This document shows, piece after piece, positions 9,825 to 19,945 of a stretch of 64,000 nt of DNA (positions within the stretch are counted from its first letter, which is position 1; each line of letters opens with the position of its first letter). A program made the position numbers and the translations under genes. Under the pieces are notes generated by a model. That model searched no databases and was not told the DNA's origin. It worked only from the letters and a program-made list of their open reading frames with translations. The DNA comes from Lonsdalea populi (lineage in GTDB: Bacteria > Pseudomonadota > Gammaproteobacteria > Enterobacterales > Enterobacteriaceae), in assembly GCF_015999465.1 (NCBI RefSeq), contig NZ_CP065534.1:2170001-2234000 (forward strand). Direction: 5' to 3'.

Positions 9825-11585
9825 ATGTCGTTTACGCTACGTCCCTACCAGCGCGAGGCCGTTGACGCCACGCTGGACTATTTTCGTCAGCACGCCTCAC
9901 CCGCCGTTATCGTCCTTCCTACCGGCGCGGGCAAAAGTCTGGTGATTGCTGAACTGGCGCGGCTGGCGCGCGGACGCGTGCTGGTATTGGCTCACGTCAA
10001 AGAGCTGGTGGAGCAAAACCACGCCAAGTACCGGGCGCTAGGGCTGGAAGCCGATATTTTTTCCGCCGGACTGCGTCAACGTCAAAGCCAGGGCAAAGTG
10101 GTCTTCGGCAGCGTTCAATCCGTCGCACGCCATCTCGCGCATTTTGATCAGGCGTTTTCGCTGATGATCGTCGATGAGTGTCATCGTATCGGAGATGCGG
10201 ATGATAGCCAGTACCGCCAGATTCTGCGCCATCTGCAGAGCGTCAATCCCCGGCTGCGGCTACTTGGGCTGACCGCGACCCCTTATCGGCTCGGCAAGGG
10301 GTGGATCTATCAATACCACTATCATGGGATGGTGCGGGGAGACGAAAATTGTCTGTTTCGCGACTGTATCTATGAGCTGCCGCTGCGTTACATGATCAAA
10401 CACGGTTTTCTGGTGCCGCCGGATCGTCTGGATATGCCGGTGATTCAGTACGACTTCAGCAAACTGAAAGTACAGGGCCACGGTCTGTTCAGCGAGGCCG
10501 ACCTGAACCGGGAACTGAAACGTCAGAAACGCGTCACGCCGCAAATCATCCGTCAGATTCAGGATTACGGGGCCGACCGCAAAGGGGTGATGATCTTCGC
10601 CGCCACGGTGGAACACGCCGCTGAAATCACCGGCCTGCTGCCGGAGGGCGAAGCGGCGCTCATCAGCGGAGAAACCCCGCCTGGAGCGCGCGATACCTTG
10701 ATTACGGCGTTCAAGCAGCAGAAATTGCGCTATCTGGTCAACGTTTCTGTACTGACCACCGGCTTTGACGCGCCTCATGTCGATCTAATCGCCATCTTGC
10801 GTCCTACCGAATCCGTCAGCCTGTATCAGCAAATTGTCGGGCGCGGCCTGCGCCTATCTCCGGGCAAAACCGACTGCCTGATTCTGGACTACGCGGGCAA
10901 TCCCTTCGACCTCTACACGCCGGAAGTGGGTGCCAGTAAGTCGCATGCGGACAGTCAGCCGGTGCAGGTGTTTTGCCCGCAGTGCGGCTTTGCCAATCTG
11001 TTCTGGGGAAAATGTACGGAAGACGGCACGGTGATCGAACATTTCGGCCGCCGCTGTCAGGGGTTTACCGAAGATGACGACGGCCGGCGCGAGCAGTGCG
11101 ATTACCGCTTCCGCTTCAAAAGCTGCCCGCAGTGCGGCGCCGAAAATGACATTGCCGCCCGTCGCTGTCATCAGTGCGACGCCGTGCTGGTTGATCCGGA
11201 CGATATGCTCAAAGCAGCGCTAAAACTCCGCGACGCTCTCGTGCTGCGGTGCAGCGGCATGAGTCTGACGCCCGGAGAGGATAGCAAAGGCGACTGGCTG
11301 CGCATCACCTACCATGATGAGGACGGCGCGGAGGTCAACGAACGCTTCCGGCTGCATACGCCCGCGCAACGCAACGCCTTTGAGTACCTATTCCTGCGCG
11401 TTCATCAACGCGCCCCTGGCGTTCCGTTCGCGTGGAAAACCAGCGCCGACATCCTGCAACAACAGGAGCGACTACGTGCGCCCGACTTCGTCGTCGCCCG
11501 CCTGCAGGGAAAATTCTGGCAAATCCGCGAAAAGCTGTTCGATTATCAGGGCCGGTACCGACGCGCCAATGAGCTACGAGGCTGA
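9825..11585 (+). CDS. radD: DNA repair superfamily 2 helicase-like ATPase RadD (YejH)
   Basis: A 586-residue SF2 ATPase, the same length as E. coli RadD. It aids double-strand break repair and recombination with RecA and SSB. Motifs run in order: Q-like [10 protein letters not shown] near the N-terminus, Walker A LPTGAGKS (about residues 31-38), DECH box ([10 protein letters not shown]), motif III GLTATP, and motif [11 protein letters not shown]. The C-terminal third holds several CxxC pairs ([23 protein letters not shown]) that probably bind zinc. No good ribosome site precedes the ATG, so the small upstream ORF may couple its translation. Confidence 0.95.
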   Translation: MSFTLRPYQREAVDATLDYFRQHASPAVIVLPTGAGKSLVIAELARLARGRVLVLAHVKELVEQNHAKYRALGLEADIFSAGLRQRQSQGKVVFGSVQSVARHLAHFDQAFSLMIVDECHRIGDADDSQYRQILRHLQSVNPRLRLLGLTATPYRLGKGWIYQYHYHGMVRGDENCLFRDCIYELPLRYMIKHGFLVPPDRLDMPVIQYDFSKLKVQGHGLFSEADLNRELKRQKRVTPQIIRQIQDYGADRKGVMIFAATVEHAAEITGLLPEGEAALISGETPPGARDTLITAFKQQKLRYLVNVSVLTTGFDAPHVDLIAILRPTESVSLYQQIVGRGLRLSPGKTDCLILDYAGNPFDLYTPEVGASKSHADSQPVQVFCPQCGFANLFWGKCTEDGTVIEHFGRRCQGFTEDDDGRREQCDYRFRFKSCPQCGAENDIAARRCHQCDAVLVDPDDMLKAALKLRDALVLRCSGMSLTPGEDSKGDWLRITYHDEDGAEVNERFRLHTPAQRNAFEYLFLRVHQRAPGVPFAWKTSADILQQQERLRAPDFVVARLQGKFWQIREKLFDYQGRYRRANELRG

Positions 11586-11602
11586 GTGTGCGGCGGTTTT
11601 AT

Positions 11603-11631
11603 TTGCCCGAAGCGCCATATTCCGCTAGAAT
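11603..11631 (+). promoter_or_regulatory. Candidate sigma70 promoter of rplY
   Basis: TTGCCC (11603-11608) and TAGAAT (11626-11631) are separated by exactly 17 bp, about 90 bp upstream of the rplY start. This gives a leader of about 85 nt. Confidence 0.55.
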
Positions 11632-11723
11632 TCCGCCCGCTTTTGCTTCGGCATGAGCAGAATCATCCAACCTGTTGCTGGGTCGCCTGTAGCAGGATCA
11701 CTTTTATATCAGTAGAGAAAGCC

Positions 11724-12014
11724 ATGATTACTATCAACGCAGAAGTTCGTAAAGAGCAGGGTAAGGGTGCGAGCCGCCGCCTGCGCATCGCCGGTAAATT
11801 CCCCGCTATCGTTTACGGTGGTACGGAAGCGCCTATCGCTATCGAACTGGATCACGATCCGGTTAAAAACCTGGAAGAGCGTACGGGTGAGCCGTTCTAC
11901 ACCGAAGCTCTGACTCTGGTTATTGATGGCAAAGAAACGAAAGTGAAGGTTCAGGCTGTTCAGCGTCACGTGTTCAAACCTAAACTGACTCACATCGACT
12001 TCGTTCGCGTTTAA
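11724..12014 (+). CDS. rplY: 50S ribosomal protein L25
   Basis: A 96-residue ribosomal protein that binds 5S rRNA in the central protuberance of the large subunit. The short single-domain form is typical of gamma-proteobacteria (E. coli 94 residues) and lacks the CTC C-terminal extension. The frame is open from 11586, but ATG 11724 gives the family N-terminus [20 protein letters not shown]. The gene has its own candidate promoter and a strong terminator. Confidence 0.97.
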   Translation: MITINAEVRKEQGKGASRRLRIAGKFPAIVYGGTEAPIAIELDHDPVKNLEERTGEPFYTEALTLVIDGKETKVKVQAVQRHVFKPKLTHIDFVRV

Positions 12015-12050
12015 ATGACGTCTTGAGTCATCCCGCTGTTTCAGCGGATA

Positions 12051-12076
12051 AAAACGCCGCCTCGCGGCGTTTTTTT
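12051..12076 (+). terminator. Rho-independent terminator after rplY
   Basis: A GC-rich stem AAAACGCCGC / GCGGCGTTTT with loop CTC is followed by T residues. A smaller hairpin (CCGCTG..CAGCGG) lies just upstream. Confidence 0.9.
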
Positions 12077-12249
12077 ATGGCCCCAGCTCAGCCTCCTTCC
12101 CACTTTATCCCCCATCGCCCCGCACGCTAATGAGCCGCGCCTGACATCACCCACCTCTCTGCGCGTCGCTTTGTATGCGCTGACGACCCTCCACGCGCCG
12201 TAGCCGACACAAGGCGGGCAGAAACTCATCTCCAGCCTGTGGGAAATCA

Positions 12250-12278
12250 AAAAACAAAAAAGCCTCCGGACAGAGGCT
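12250..12278 (-). terminator. Terminator of yhjX
   Basis: Read on the minus strand, the stem AGCCTC / GAGGCT is followed by a run of T residues. It sits about 30 bp past the yhjX stop. Confidence 0.75.
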
Positions 12279-12306
12279 GTTAAGGAAGTAAGACAAAGTA
12301 CGTTAG

Positions 12307-13527
12307 TTAGGCGTTGCTGCTCTGCGTCACCAGCTTGGCTGACTGCGAAGGCGTCGACTTAGGCGGTCTGATCACCAGCGTAATCATCAGAGAGATGACC
12401 GACAGCACGGTGATGGCGATGAAGGTGCTCTGGAATCCCCCTAGCTGCGCGGCGATGAAGGAACCAGACAACGCGCCCAGACCAAACCCCTGATAAATCA
12501 ACCCGTAGTTTTTGCTGTGGTGACGCAGGCCGAAGAAGTCGCCCACGATCGCCGGGAAGACCGTGATGTTACCACCGAAGCAGAAGGCGACCGCGCCGGT
12601 GCACAGGAAGAAGGTCAGGTGGTTCATCGGCAGGAAGGCCATGACGGAGACAGAGATCGCCGTGACCAGCAGCGTGAAATTAATCACCCGCAGGCGGCCG
12701 ACTTTGTCGGACAGCGATCCCAGTATCAGACGCCCCGCCGTGTTACAGATGGCGATGGCGGAGACGGCGTTAGCGGCGGTGACCGCATCCAGGCCCACCA
12801 TGCGTACCCCGATATCTTTGGCGATGCCAATCAGATACAGACCGCTCATGCAGGCAGTGAAGAACACGACAAACAGCATCCAGGATTCTTTGACCGCCAG
12901 CATCTCGCTAACGGTAAAGTTGATGTTGCCAGCGCCAGTGGCATTCGCAGCGGTCGGCAGTACCCGCGCTTCTTTCAGCAGCAGAGACCCCGTCACGATT
13001 AGCGCCATCGCCATCATCCCCCACCAGAAGAATGTCTGGGAGATACCGACATGGCCCAACAATGCGCTGTTGATGTATTTGAACAGCAGGCTTCCGGTAC
13101 CGTAAGCGCCGACAGACACGCCTGCGATCAGGCCTTTGCGGTTAGGGAACCATTTGATTAGGTTGGACAGCGTGGTGATGTAGGCCGTACCGTCGGCGAA
13201 TCCGACCACCACGCCCACCAGCAACCAGATCGCCGTCAGTGAAGTAACGTAGGCGCTGCACATCAGAGCCAGTCCCAGCACCAGACCGGAAATCAACGTC
13301 AGTTTACGAATGCCGATGCGTTCCTGAATGCGGCCGGCGAACAGGGTGGCGAACGCCAGAAAGAAGCTGGTAATAGAGAAGGTCGTGGCGACAGAGCCGA
13401 GAGACCAGTTAAATTTGTCGACCAGAGGCTGGTTATAGAGGCTCCAGGTATAAATAGTTCCCAGACCCATTTGCGCCAGGATAGTCCCTGCCACAATCAC
13501 TGCACGATTTACCGGTTTGGCGTTCAT
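12307..13527 (-). CDS. yhjX: Pyruvate-responsive MFS transporter YhjX
   Basis: A 406-residue, twelve-helix major facilitator of the oxalate/formate antiporter group, close to E. coli YhjX. In E. coli yhjX is the main target of the pyruvate-sensing YpdA/YpdB system and is linked to pyruvate traffic. The N-terminus LAQMGLGTIYTWSLYNQPLV and the helix 5 region VGAYGTGSLLFKYIN are characteristic. The start at 13527 follows GAGGGATCC. Here the gene lies directly downstream of ypdB on the same strand, whereas in E. coli the target and regulator genes are far apart. That supports the functional link. Confidence 0.9.
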   Translation of the reverse strand: MNAKPVNRAVIVAGTILAQMGLGTIYTWSLYNQPLVDKFNWSLGSVATTFSITSFFLAFATLFAGRIQERIGIRKLTLISGLVLGLALMCSAYVTSLTAIWLLVGVVVGFADGTAYITTLSNLIKWFPNRKGLIAGVSVGAYGTGSLLFKYINSALLGHVGISQTFFWWGMMAMALIVTGSLLLKEARVLPTAANATGAGNINFTVSEMLAVKESWMLFVVFFTACMSGLYLIGIAKDIGVRMVGLDAVTAANAVSAIAICNTAGRLILGSLSDKVGRLRVINFTLLVTAISVSVMAFLPMNHLTFFLCTGAVAFCFGGNITVFPAIVGDFFGLRHHSKNYGLIYQGFGLGALSGSFIAAQLGGFQSTFIAITVLSVISLMITLVIRPPKSTPSQSAKLVTQSSNA

Positions 13528-13575
13528 TCCGGATCCCTCATTAATTTTCTGGTGTTGAAATGAGCAGGTAAAAGC

Positions 13576-13645
13576 ATCTGCTGAATAACACCATTATAAA
13601 GAGGAGGCTCATCCATGAGTTTAGTAAGGGCATGAACTGCTGCGC
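13576..13645 (-). promoter_or_regulatory. yhjX promoter region with YpdB-like half-site
   Basis: On the minus strand a TATAAT lies about 70 bp before the yhjX start. About 45 bp further upstream, AGCAGTTCAT (plus coordinates 13632-13641) matches 8 of 10 bases of the GGCATTTCAT element reported for E. coli YpdB. I do not see a good second copy at the expected 11-bp spacing. The call is therefore tentative. Confidence 0.35.
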
Positions 13646-13663
13646 AGAGGGAATAAACTGCCT

Positions 13664-14398
13664 TTAAAGGCGCATTAACTGCCGGAACTCTTTGACCTTG
13701 CCGCGGCTAACGGGCACCTGGAAATCCAAATCGCTGAGCTTAAGGATGTAAGTATTGTTGAACCACGGTTCGATCTCGCGAATTTTACTCAGGTTGACGC
13801 AGTACGAGCGATGGCAACGGAAGAAGTAGGCTTCGGGCAGTCGACTACAGAACTCGGTGATGTTCATCGACATCACAAATTCGTCTCTCTTGGTGTAGAC
13901 GAACGTCAATTTTTCGTGGGATTCCGCATAATAGATATCGTGAATATTCGTCACGATAATGCGTTTATCCTTCACCAGATTGATAGTCATCGGCGCCGAA
14001 CGCGCCGCGCCGCCGACGACCGTGGTCGCCTGTTGCTGATGCCATGCCGCCTCGAGCTTTTGAAGCATGCTGACGATGCGCGTTTCGTGATACGGCTTCA
14101 GGATGTAGTCGAACGCTTCCAGCTCGAATGCTTCGACCGCATGGTTTTTATAAGCGGTAATAAAAACGACCAGCGGCTTGTGAGCGAACTGACTGATATT
14201 TTTCGCCAGCAGCACCCCGTCCAACGACGGAATATTAATATCCAGAAAGATGACGTCCACCTTGTGGTGCTGAAGGTATTTCAGCACGTCAAGGCCATCA
14301 TCAAAGACCCCTTCCACCTTAATCTGGCTGTGCTCTTTGATCAGCCAGCTTAGCTCTTGCTGGGCAAGAAATTCATCTTCAACAATAATTGCTTTCAC
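13664..14398 (-). CDS. ypdB: LytTR-type response regulator YpdB (PyrR)
   Basis: A 244-residue response regulator. The receiver domain (residues 1-120) has phospho-acceptor Asp53 in IFLDINIP and acidic pocket residues in VEDE. The C-terminal LytTR DNA-binding domain (about 140-244) contains YYAESHEKLTFV and FFRCHRSYCVN. Sequence and length match E. coli YpdB, which answers to extracellular pyruvate and activates yhjX. The gene begins 22 bp after the ypdA stop. It and ypdA form an operon. Confidence 0.94.
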   Translation of the reverse strand: MKAIIVEDEFLAQQELSWLIKEHSQIKVEGVFDDGLDVLKYLQHHKVDVIFLDINIPSLDGVLLAKNISQFAHKPLVVFITAYKNHAVEAFELEAFDYILKPYHETRIVSMLQKLEAAWHQQQATTVVGGAARSAPMTINLVKDKRIIVTNIHDIYYAESHEKLTFVYTKRDEFVMSMNITEFCSRLPEAYFFRCHRSYCVNLSKIREIEPWFNNTYILKLSDLDFQVPVSRGKVKEFRQLMRL

Positions 14399-14420
14399 TA
14401 AAATATCCTGATGACTTGAC

Positions 14421-16121
14421 TCAGGGAGGGAAGGCTACCGCGCTTTCCGGCAGCGACGCCCCGTTTTTACTGATGTAAAACTCGATTTCCGTACCCGGAT
14501 TCAGCCGCCGAATGTGCAGACCATCGCCATACAATAGCTTGATACGGTGATGCACGTTAAGCAGCCCGATTTTGTTTCCCGGCATTTCATTTTTGGCGAC
14601 CCACTCGATTACTTCATCGCTGATACCGCTGCCGGTATCCCGCACTGAGACGCGAATACGGTCGCCCACTTCCTGAATACTGAGCACCACCACACCATTG
14701 CCCTTACAGGGACGAACGCCGTGTACGATGGCATTTTCAATCAGCGGCTGAATCAGCAGGCTCGGAATATGGCAGTTGACGTCCTCATCGATGTCATAAA
14801 GCACCGTCAGCTTATCCCCGAAACGCGCCTGCTCGATGGCAATGTAATCTTTGACCTGATAGAGCTCGCTTTTGATATCGATAAGCTCGTCGTCGTTGCG
14901 TTCCAGGTTGTAACGCAAATAGCGAGATAAGTTGATAATCAGCTGACGCGCCGTATCCGGGTTCAGCCGAATCGACGTGGAGATCGCATTCAGCGCGTTG
15001 AACAGGAAGTGCGGGTTGATCTTACTCTGTAAGGCCCGCAGCTCCGCCCTATCCGCCATTTCCCTCAGTTGCTCGGCGCGCGACACCTCCAGCTGCGTGG
15101 AGATAATCTGCGACAGCCCGATCGCCATCTCTCTCAACGACCAGGTGATGCGGTAGGCGTGGCGATAGTAAATTTTCAGCGTCCCCGTGACCTTGCCCTT
15201 TTCCCTCAGCGGAATGACGATCATCGAGTGGATTTCCGGCGTTCGATGCGCCTCATCGTTATTTTTGATGATGATTTTCCCGCTCTTAAGCGCATGGAGC
15301 GTGGTCGGACTGAGATCGCGATCGCCGCTGTGATACTTCTCCTCACCGAAGCCAACGTAGGTCAGCACCTGCTGGGTGTTGGTCATCGCCACCGCGTCCG
15401 CGTTGATGTCGGTACGGATGATGTCGCACACCTTGCGCAGCGATTCGATATTCACATGCCGGAACAGCGGCAGCGTTTTGTTGGCGATATCGAGCGACAG
15501 CTTCGCCTGCCGGGCGGCAATCGCTTCTTTCTCCCCTTCCACGCTGCGCACCAGCAGCACGATCAGCCCGATGCTGACGGTACCGAGGATCATCGGGATC
15601 GCGATGTGGGCTACAATGTCCAGCCCCAGCGCGACAGGCCGCGTCCACAGCACCACCAGCAGCATGGTCAGCGTTTCGCACAGCATGCCGCCGACGATAC
15701 CGATGCTCCAATGCTTATTACGGGGAATACGCAGGTGGATCCAGGCGGACATAAATCCGGCTACGATGCTGGTCACCAGACAGGGCACCGACGTGATACC
15801 GTCAATATCGATAAGATAGCGGTGCAACCCGGCGATAATACCGGTGGTGATCCCGACCCAAGGCCCGAACAGAATCCCCCCGGACATGACGGCGACCACG
15901 CGCACATTCACCAGAGAACCGTCGACATTAATGCCGGACCAGGTGCTGAACAACGCGAACATGGAAAAAATCGCCGTGACGACGAACAGATCGAACGGCG
16001 AGTGCTCGTCCTGCTGCAACAACTGCCGGAAATGGCGCGTTCGGGTCAGGAAAAAAAGGCAAATCAGCATCAGAGCGGCACGATCGTACACCGCCAACAG
16101 CATATTGAGGTTAGATTGCAC
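14421..16121 (-). CDS. ypdA: LytS-type sensor histidine kinase YpdA (PyrS)
   Basis: A membrane histidine kinase of about 566 residues. The N-terminal half is a 5TM-5TMR_LYT sensor with multiple helices ([30 protein letters not shown]). A GAF-like domain follows, then a HisKA_7TM/HATPase pair with the phospho-acceptor His in [15 protein letters not shown]. In E. coli this protein senses pyruvate and phosphorylates YpdB. The frame is open to 16163. I prefer the GTG at 16121, because it places six residues before the conserved NMLLAV exactly as in E. coli. An ATG at 16160/16163 is possible. Confidence 0.92.
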   Translation of the reverse strand: MQSNLNMLLAVYDRAALMLICLFFLTRTRHFRQLLQQDEHSPFDLFVVTAIFSMFALFSTWSGINVDGSLVNVRVVAVMSGGILFGPWVGITTGIIAGLHRYLIDIDGITSVPCLVTSIVAGFMSAWIHLRIPRNKHWSIGIVGGMLCETLTMLLVVLWTRPVALGLDIVAHIAIPMILGTVSIGLIVLLVRSVEGEKEAIAARQAKLSLDIANKTLPLFRHVNIESLRKVCDIIRTDINADAVAMTNTQQVLTYVGFGEEKYHSGDRDLSPTTLHALKSGKIIIKNNDEAHRTPEIHSMIVIPLREKGKVTGTLKIYYRHAYRITWSLREMAIGLSQIISTQLEVSRAEQLREMADRAELRALQSKINPHFLFNALNAISTSIRLNPDTARQLIINLSRYLRYNLERNDDELIDIKSELYQVKDYIAIEQARFGDKLTVLYDIDEDVNCHIPSLLIQPLIENAIVHGVRPCKGNGVVVLSIQEVGDRIRVSVRDTGSGISDEVIEWVAKNEMPGNKIGLLNVHHRIKLLYGDGLHIRRLNPGTEIEFYISKNGASLPESAVAFPP

Positions 16122-16311
16122 AGGAATCTCACGCAATGAAAACGGATGCAGAGCCGCCATCATAAGGCAGTCCGCATCCGGGTGACAAATACCATTAAAA
16201 GACCAGGCGCGACGCCGCGCCAGTCGCTGAACAAAGAGGAAATAACGCCTTTAATAACGGAGCGAATATCGCCGGCGAACGAGGTAAGCTTCCGCCCGCC
16301 GTTCGGCTCCG

Positions 16312-17322
16312 TTAGCGATCGCCGCCGCTCAGTCGTCGTTGCAGTTGGTCACGCAGGTTCGGTGGCGTACCCTTGATGGTCAGCGTGTCGGTCGCCGCAT
16401 CCCAGAAGATACGTTCGCCCAAAAGCAACGCGTCGAAATTGATGCTCAGCCCACCGCCGCTACCGGCGAATTTGGTCAACTGACGCAGCGTACTGCGGTC
16501 TGCCGGGAAGCTGTCCGCCAGCTCATAGCCCTGCTCTGTCGTGAAGGCTTCCAGCGTTTTATCGCCCAGAGGCGGCAGTTCCTGCGACAGGGAAGACAGC
16601 TCGATCTCTTCTCCGGCCTGTAGCTGCTCGTTGCAGTAACTGTAGACCTGCCGACGGTATTCCTGACGCTCGTTCTTATCCAGCGCCGCTTCCGCACAAT
16701 ACTCATCGACCGCCTTCAGCAAACCGCGGTTCTGCGCTTTGGTATCCAGCCCTTCCGCCGCGCCCAGGAAATCCATGAAGAAGTCGGAGACTTTGCGTCC
16801 CACCCGGCCTTTGAGGAACGTCAGATAGCGAGTGGACTCGGGATTGGTGTCCCATTCCGTCAAATCGATGCGGGCCACGATGTCGGCGTGGTTAATATCC
16901 AGATAATGGGTATTGCTGATATCCAACTGTTCGTTGACGCGCAGGCTACTGCAACTATTCAGTACGGTCACCAGCAGATACTCCACCGCCAGATAGCGGT
17001 ACTGGCAAAACAGCACGATGCCGCCGTCGGCAAACGGGTACTTCGCCAGTTCGTCGCGCAAACGGCCGGTGGCGGCGCGAGTAAATGCCAGGAACTCCTC
17101 GTCGCCTCTGCGACAGGCCCGTAGTGCATCCGCCAGCTCGCTTTGCTCATTAAACAGACCGTAAGCTTTATTTTTGGCGCTGTATACGCGGTGCAATTCG
17201 GCCATCATGTCGTTTACAGCGTCGTTGGGGGTCAGTAACGAGTCGCGGAGGACTAATTCCAACGTTTGCTCATCGCGCTTGATTAACTGATGCAGGGCGA
17301 TCTGGTCGATATCCAGACTCAT
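16312..17322 (-). CDS. yejK: Nucleoid-associated protein YejK (NdpA)
   Basis: A 336-residue nucleoid-associated protein, one residue longer than in E. coli. The family binds DNA and has been linked to topoisomerase activity. The start at 17322 ([20 protein letters not shown]) follows AAGGAG, and the frame extends upstream only to 17343. There is no membrane segment. The gene is divergent from yejL across about 180 bp, the same arrangement as in E. coli. Confidence 0.94.
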   Translation of the reverse strand: MSLDIDQIALHQLIKRDEQTLELVLRDSLLTPNDAVNDMMAELHRVYSAKNKAYGLFNEQSELADALRACRRGDEEFLAFTRAATGRLRDELAKYPFADGGIVLFCQYRYLAVEYLLVTVLNSCSSLRVNEQLDISNTHYLDINHADIVARIDLTEWDTNPESTRYLTFLKGRVGRKVSDFFMDFLGAAEGLDTKAQNRGLLKAVDEYCAEAALDKNERQEYRRQVYSYCNEQLQAGEEIELSSLSQELPPLGDKTLEAFTTEQGYELADSFPADRSTLRQLTKFAGSGGGLSINFDALLLGERIFWDAATDTLTIKGTPPNLRDQLQRRLSGGDR

Positions 17323-17499
17323 GTTAGACTCTCCTTTTAGCAAGGTGCGTATTCAAGCACCTCAGCGTAGCTGCTGCAACCTTATCCGCCGTGGTCGCAT
17401 CGTCCCGTCACTGACATTGTCTACGGCAATAAAAGTGCGGAAAACGATGCCTCTATACGGTAATATGTTCGACTTTAACCGTCTGAGAATCACCATTTT

Positions 17500-17727
17500 A
17501 TGCCACGAACATCCCGTTATAGTGACGAACAAGTTGAACGATTGCTGTCGGATTTGGTCAATATTCTGGAAAAACATCGCGCACCAACCGATCTTGCTTT
17601 GATGGTGCTGGGAAACATGGTCACAAACCTGCTGAATACCAGCGTCGCTCCGGCCCAACGTCAGATGTTGGCGCGTTCCTTTGCCGAAGCGCTGCAGTCT
17701 TCGGTGAAAGCTGACAACACACACTGA
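17500..17727 (+). CDS. yejL: YejL family protein, function unknown
   Basis: A 75-residue conserved enterobacterial protein (UPF0352), N-terminus [20 protein letters not shown]. It is predicted helical and soluble. No function is established. It lies 13 bp upstream of yejM in the same direction, so the two are probably co-transcribed. No strong ribosome site precedes either start. Confidence 0.92.
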   Translation: MPRTSRYSDEQVERLLSDLVNILEKHRAPTDLALMVLGNMVTNLLNTSVAPAQRQMLARSFAEALQSSVKADNTH

Positions 17728-17740
17728 TGCCGATCTCTTT

Positions 17741-19495
17741 ATGGTAACCAACCGCCCGCGCTACCGCGAAAAAGTCTCCCAGATGATTAGTTGGGGACAC
17801 TGGTTTGCTCTTTTCAACATTCTCCTCAGTCTGGGACTGGGTAGCCGCTATCTGTTTGTTGCCGACTGGCCTGCCTCGCTGACCGGGCGTATTTACGCGC
17901 TGGTCAGCTGGCTCGGCCACTTCAGTTTTATTGGGTTCGCGATATACCTGCTGATTCTCTTCCCGCTCACGTTCTTCGTGATGTCGCAGCGCCTGTTGCG
18001 GGTGATCTCCGCAGCGGTGGCGACAGCGGGACTGACGCTGCTGATCATTGATTCCGCCGTGTTTGCCCGCTTCCATCTGCATCTCAATCTCACGGTATGG
18101 GAATTGGTCACTAACCCGGATCAGAGCGAAACGGCCCGCGACTGGCAGCTGTTGTTCATCAGTGTACCCATCATTTTTATGGTCGAAATGCTGTTCGGCA
18201 CCTGGAGCTGGCAGAAGCTGCGCAGCCTGAACCGACGCAGTTTCGGCAAGCCCCTCGCCGGGGTTTTCATTGCCGCCTTCTGCGCTTCACATCTGATGTA
18301 TATCTGGGCCGATGCCAATTTCTACCGGCCGATCACCATGCAGCGCGCCAACCTGCCGCTATCCTACCCGATGACGGCCCGCCGTTTTCTGGAGAAACAT
18401 GGCTTGCTTGATGCGCAGGAATATCAGCGTCGTCTTACACAGCAGGGGAATCCCGAGGCGTTATCCGTCGAGTATCCGCTTAACGACATCACCTTCCGCG
18501 ACGCGGGCAGCGGTTACAACCTGCTGTTGGTGGTGGTCGACAGTTTGCCGGAAAACACGCCGCAGGCGATGCCTGACCTGGCACGTTTCTCGGAGGAGAA
18601 CGTCCGCTTCAGCCATCATCTCAGCGCGGGCAGCGACCCCAATGCCGGACTGCTCAATCTGTTTTACGGCATCTCCAGCACCTATATGGACGGTATCCTG
18701 GCCAGCAGCAAGCCGTCGGCGCTGATCGGCGCACTTGGGCAGCAGGGCTACCAGTTCAGCCTGTTCTCATCGTCGGGATTTAACAGCCCGCTTTATCGGC
18801 AAGCTCTGCTCTCTGACTTCTCATTGTCGGAAGCGGCTTCACAAAGTACTGACGCGATCGCGGCTCAATGGCTGAAATGGCTGGACGGGCACCCGTCAGG
18901 CTCTCGTTGGTTCTCCTACGTCGAACTTACTCATAACGTCAACACGAACCAGTCTACGTCGGAGCAGCAGCGCCGCTACCAGCAGGATAATGCAACGCTG
19001 GATCGCCAGATTGCGCGGATGCTAGACGGCTTACGCGAAAAAAATCTGCTGGATAACACCGTCGTCGTCGTGACCGCCGCGCAGAGCACGCCCGCCAGCC
19101 TGAGGGATAATATGCCAATGCCGATGGCGCGTTCGCTTTATCAGGTGCCGCTGGTGGTTCACTGGCCGGGAACGCCAGCGCAGATCATCAGCAAGATGAC
19201 GGACCATAAGGATGTCATGACAACGCTGATGCAGCGTTTGCTACACGTACAGACGCCGGCGAGAGACTTCTCTCAAGGCGAAGATCTGTTTACAGCAGAG
19301 AGACGCAACGCCTGGCTGACTAACGGCAGCGACGATTTACTGTCGATCACGACGCCCGAACAGATTATCTTGCTGGGTACGCACGGCAGCTACCGTACCT
19401 TCGATCAGGAAGGTCGAGAACTTACGTCAGAAAAACCGCAGCTAGGCCTGCTATTGCAAGTGCTAACGGATGAAAGGCGATTTATCGCCAACTAA
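17741..19495 (+). CDS. yejM: Inner-membrane LPS-control protein YejM/PbgA (LapC)
   Basis: A 584-residue inner-membrane protein with five N-terminal helices (about residues 20-190), a linker, and a periplasmic sulfatase/alkaline-phosphatase-like domain (about 250-584). In E. coli it is essential. It senses periplasmic lipopolysaccharide and restrains LapB/FtsH degradation of LpxC. The domain keeps the fold signature NLLLVVVDSLPEN, but the family is not a working sulfatase. The candidate metal-site region VVVVTAAQS lacks the usual D-x-G-H triad, as expected. Length is close to E. coli (586). Confidence 0.95.
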   Translation: MVTNRPRYREKVSQMISWGHWFALFNILLSLGLGSRYLFVADWPASLTGRIYALVSWLGHFSFIGFAIYLLILFPLTFFVMSQRLLRVISAAVATAGLTLLIIDSAVFARFHLHLNLTVWELVTNPDQSETARDWQLLFISVPIIFMVEMLFGTWSWQKLRSLNRRSFGKPLAGVFIAAFCASHLMYIWADANFYRPITMQRANLPLSYPMTARRFLEKHGLLDAQEYQRRLTQQGNPEALSVEYPLNDITFRDAGSGYNLLLVVVDSLPENTPQAMPDLARFSEENVRFSHHLSAGSDPNAGLLNLFYGISSTYMDGILASSKPSALIGALGQQGYQFSLFSSSGFNSPLYRQALLSDFSLSEAASQSTDAIAAQWLKWLDGHPSGSRWFSYVELTHNVNTNQSTSEQQRRYQQDNATLDRQIARMLDGLREKNLLDNTVVVVTAAQSTPASLRDNMPMPMARSLYQVPLVVHWPGTPAQIISKMTDHKDVMTTLMQRLLHVQTPARDFSQGEDLFTAERRNAWLTNGSDDLLSITTPEQIILLGTHGSYRTFDQEGRELTSEKPQLGLLLQVLTDERRFIAN

Positions 19496-19530
19496 CTGCC
19501 TAAATCTAAAGCAGTCGTTATGTTCAGCTA

Positions 19531-19558
19531 TTGCAATCAGATCTGGAAACGGTAATAT
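19531..19558 (+). promoter_or_regulatory. Candidate promoter of tRNA-Pro
   Basis: TTGCAA (19531-19536) and TAATAT (19553-19558) with a 16-bp spacer end 15 bp before the tRNA 5' end. This is a normal geometry for a short tRNA precursor. Confidence 0.55.
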
Positions 19559-19573
19559 GTGCCTCCACAGTGT

Positions 19574-19650
19574 CGGCACGTAGCGCAGCTTGGTAGCGCA
19601 CCGTCATGGGGTGTCGGGGGTCGGAGGTTCGAATCCTCTCGTGCCGACCA
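19574..19650 (+). tRNA. proL: tRNA-Pro (GGG anticodon)
   Basis: A 77-nt tRNA with encoded CCA. The acceptor stem CGGCACG pairs with CGTGCCG. The anticodon loop reads TCATGGGGTG, giving GGG, which decodes CCC. The T-loop GGTTCGAATCC is intact. The gene follows yejM as proL does in E. coli. Confidence 0.97.
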
Positions 19651-19661
19651 AATAATCCCTG

Positions 19662-19692
19662 AAAAACCAACCTCTTACGGTTGGTTTTTTTT
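19662..19692 (+). terminator. Terminator after tRNA-Pro
   Basis: Stem AACCAACC / GGTTGGTT, loop TCTTAC, followed by a run of T residues. It starts about 12 bp after the tRNA. Confidence 0.9.
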
Positions 19693-19945
19693 CGCCTGAA
19701 ATTTGCCGATGGTAAAATTCATCGACTTTTTCACATTCAATCCTTTCCAAATTGTTCGTCTATGCATGATTTGTAGATAAACCAGATCTCAGCAACCTCA
19801 CCGCTTAATCATCTGGACTGCCCCTTTGCCAATCGGCAAATTATCATCAAGACTTAAGCCAAAGGCATAGTCTGCGCAGGCATAGTGCTTTACACTGCGC
19901 GCTGCAAAACAGAGTAGACAAACGATTAAGTAGGCGAAAACGGCG

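Noticed and set aside
15069..16139. Long plus-strand frame antisense to ypdA
   Set aside because: It is the shadow of ypdA, whose product is clearly recognisable; its composition (His, Gln and Arg rich) is typical of a GC-driven antisense frame.
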